Assembly (NCBI GenBank): GCA_021734805.1
Contig: JAIPIG010000019.1
Span: 1 to 42,319 of the forward strand
Direction: 5' to 3'
DNA length: 42,319 nt
Source of the DNA: Simkaniaceae bacterium
GTDB lineage: Bacteria; Chlamydiota; Chlamydiia; Chlamydiales; JACRBE01
Positions 42,212 to 42,319 of the stretch are shown piece after piece. Below the pieces are notes generated by a model. It saw only the letters and a program-made list of their open reading frames with translations, did not search any database and was not told where the DNA came from. Position 1 is the stretch's first letter, and the number at the start of each line of letters is the position of its first letter. The position numbers and the translations under genes were made by a program.

Positions 42212-42319
42212 TCAAGCAGCCTGAAGTACCCGCCTCACTATATCATCCAGCCAATCCACTATTTCCGGAGTTATATTTTCTAAGGAAGGGGTGATTTTGG
42301 CCTTCCCGGAAATTAAATT
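42212..42319 (-). CDS. Partial C-terminus of an unidentified protein
   Basis: The minus strand is open from the window edge to TGA at 42212-42214, giving 35 residues (ITPEIVDWLDDIVRRVLQAA at the end). The amphipathic helix looks real, but the family cannot be named from the end alone. It lies upstream of the toxin gene on the same strand, 95 nt away, and may be the previous gene of the same transcript or the lost front of the toxin protein. Confidence 0.4.
   Translation of the reverse strand, partial: NLISGKAKITPSLENITPEIVDWLDDIVRRVLQAA

Overview
The window looks like chromosomal DNA of a Chlamydiales bacterium, most likely an environmental (amoeba-associated) lineage rather than Chlamydia itself. 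This rests on recalled gene neighbourhoods, not a database search. The signs are a metal ABC transporter next to rplU-rpmA-obgE, tsp beside rpsL-rpsG-fusA-rpsJ, a nifU/nifS-like pair with gpmA, an RsuA-type pseudouridine synthase, birA and rodA, and a DUF47-Pit phosphate transporter next to glgP. The DNA is AT-rich and no replication origin was seen. I cannot name the genus.

Layout. 1-1.2 kb: tRNA-Ser and a putative cysteine-protease-like effector. 1.3-5.9 kb: metal ABC transporter, L21, L27, ObgE and a small helical protein. 5.9-10.4 kb: two MFS transporters around a secreted or membrane-active protein with two glycine-rich hydrophobic blocks. 10.4-21.3 kb: the main accessory island. It holds ten genes for methyltransferase-like (six) and glycosyltransferase-like (four) proteins, every one starting with an apparent signal peptide, mixed with decayed insertion sequences (IS5-, ISKra4- and IS630-like). 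21.4-22.1 kb: gene debris, tRNA-Phe and a 52-bp palindrome. 22.1-27.8 kb: Tsp protease and the str ribosomal operon. 27.8-36.5 kb: BamE-like lipoprotein, RodA, BirA, the NifU-like/NifS-like pair, GpmA, pseudouridine synthase and phosphate uptake. 36.6-39.1 kb: glycogen phosphorylase. 39.2-42.3 kb: a polymorphic-toxin type locus with an intact toxin/immunity pair and a second, decayed toxin tip with its own 119-residue immunity paralogue.

Most interesting points. (1) Enzymes whose families use cytosolic donors (SAM, nucleotide sugars) are systematically equipped for export. This suggests a secreted modification toolkit working where a host could supply the donors. (2) The toxin locus shows module duplication with immunity retention. 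(3) The NifS-like and NifU-like proteins both appear to have lost their catalytic or cluster-binding residues in parallel. (4) A nested palindromic, MITE-like element lies between rodA and birA, with a partial copy inside the toxin locus.

All functional assignments come from reading motifs by eye; no alignment or structure prediction was run.
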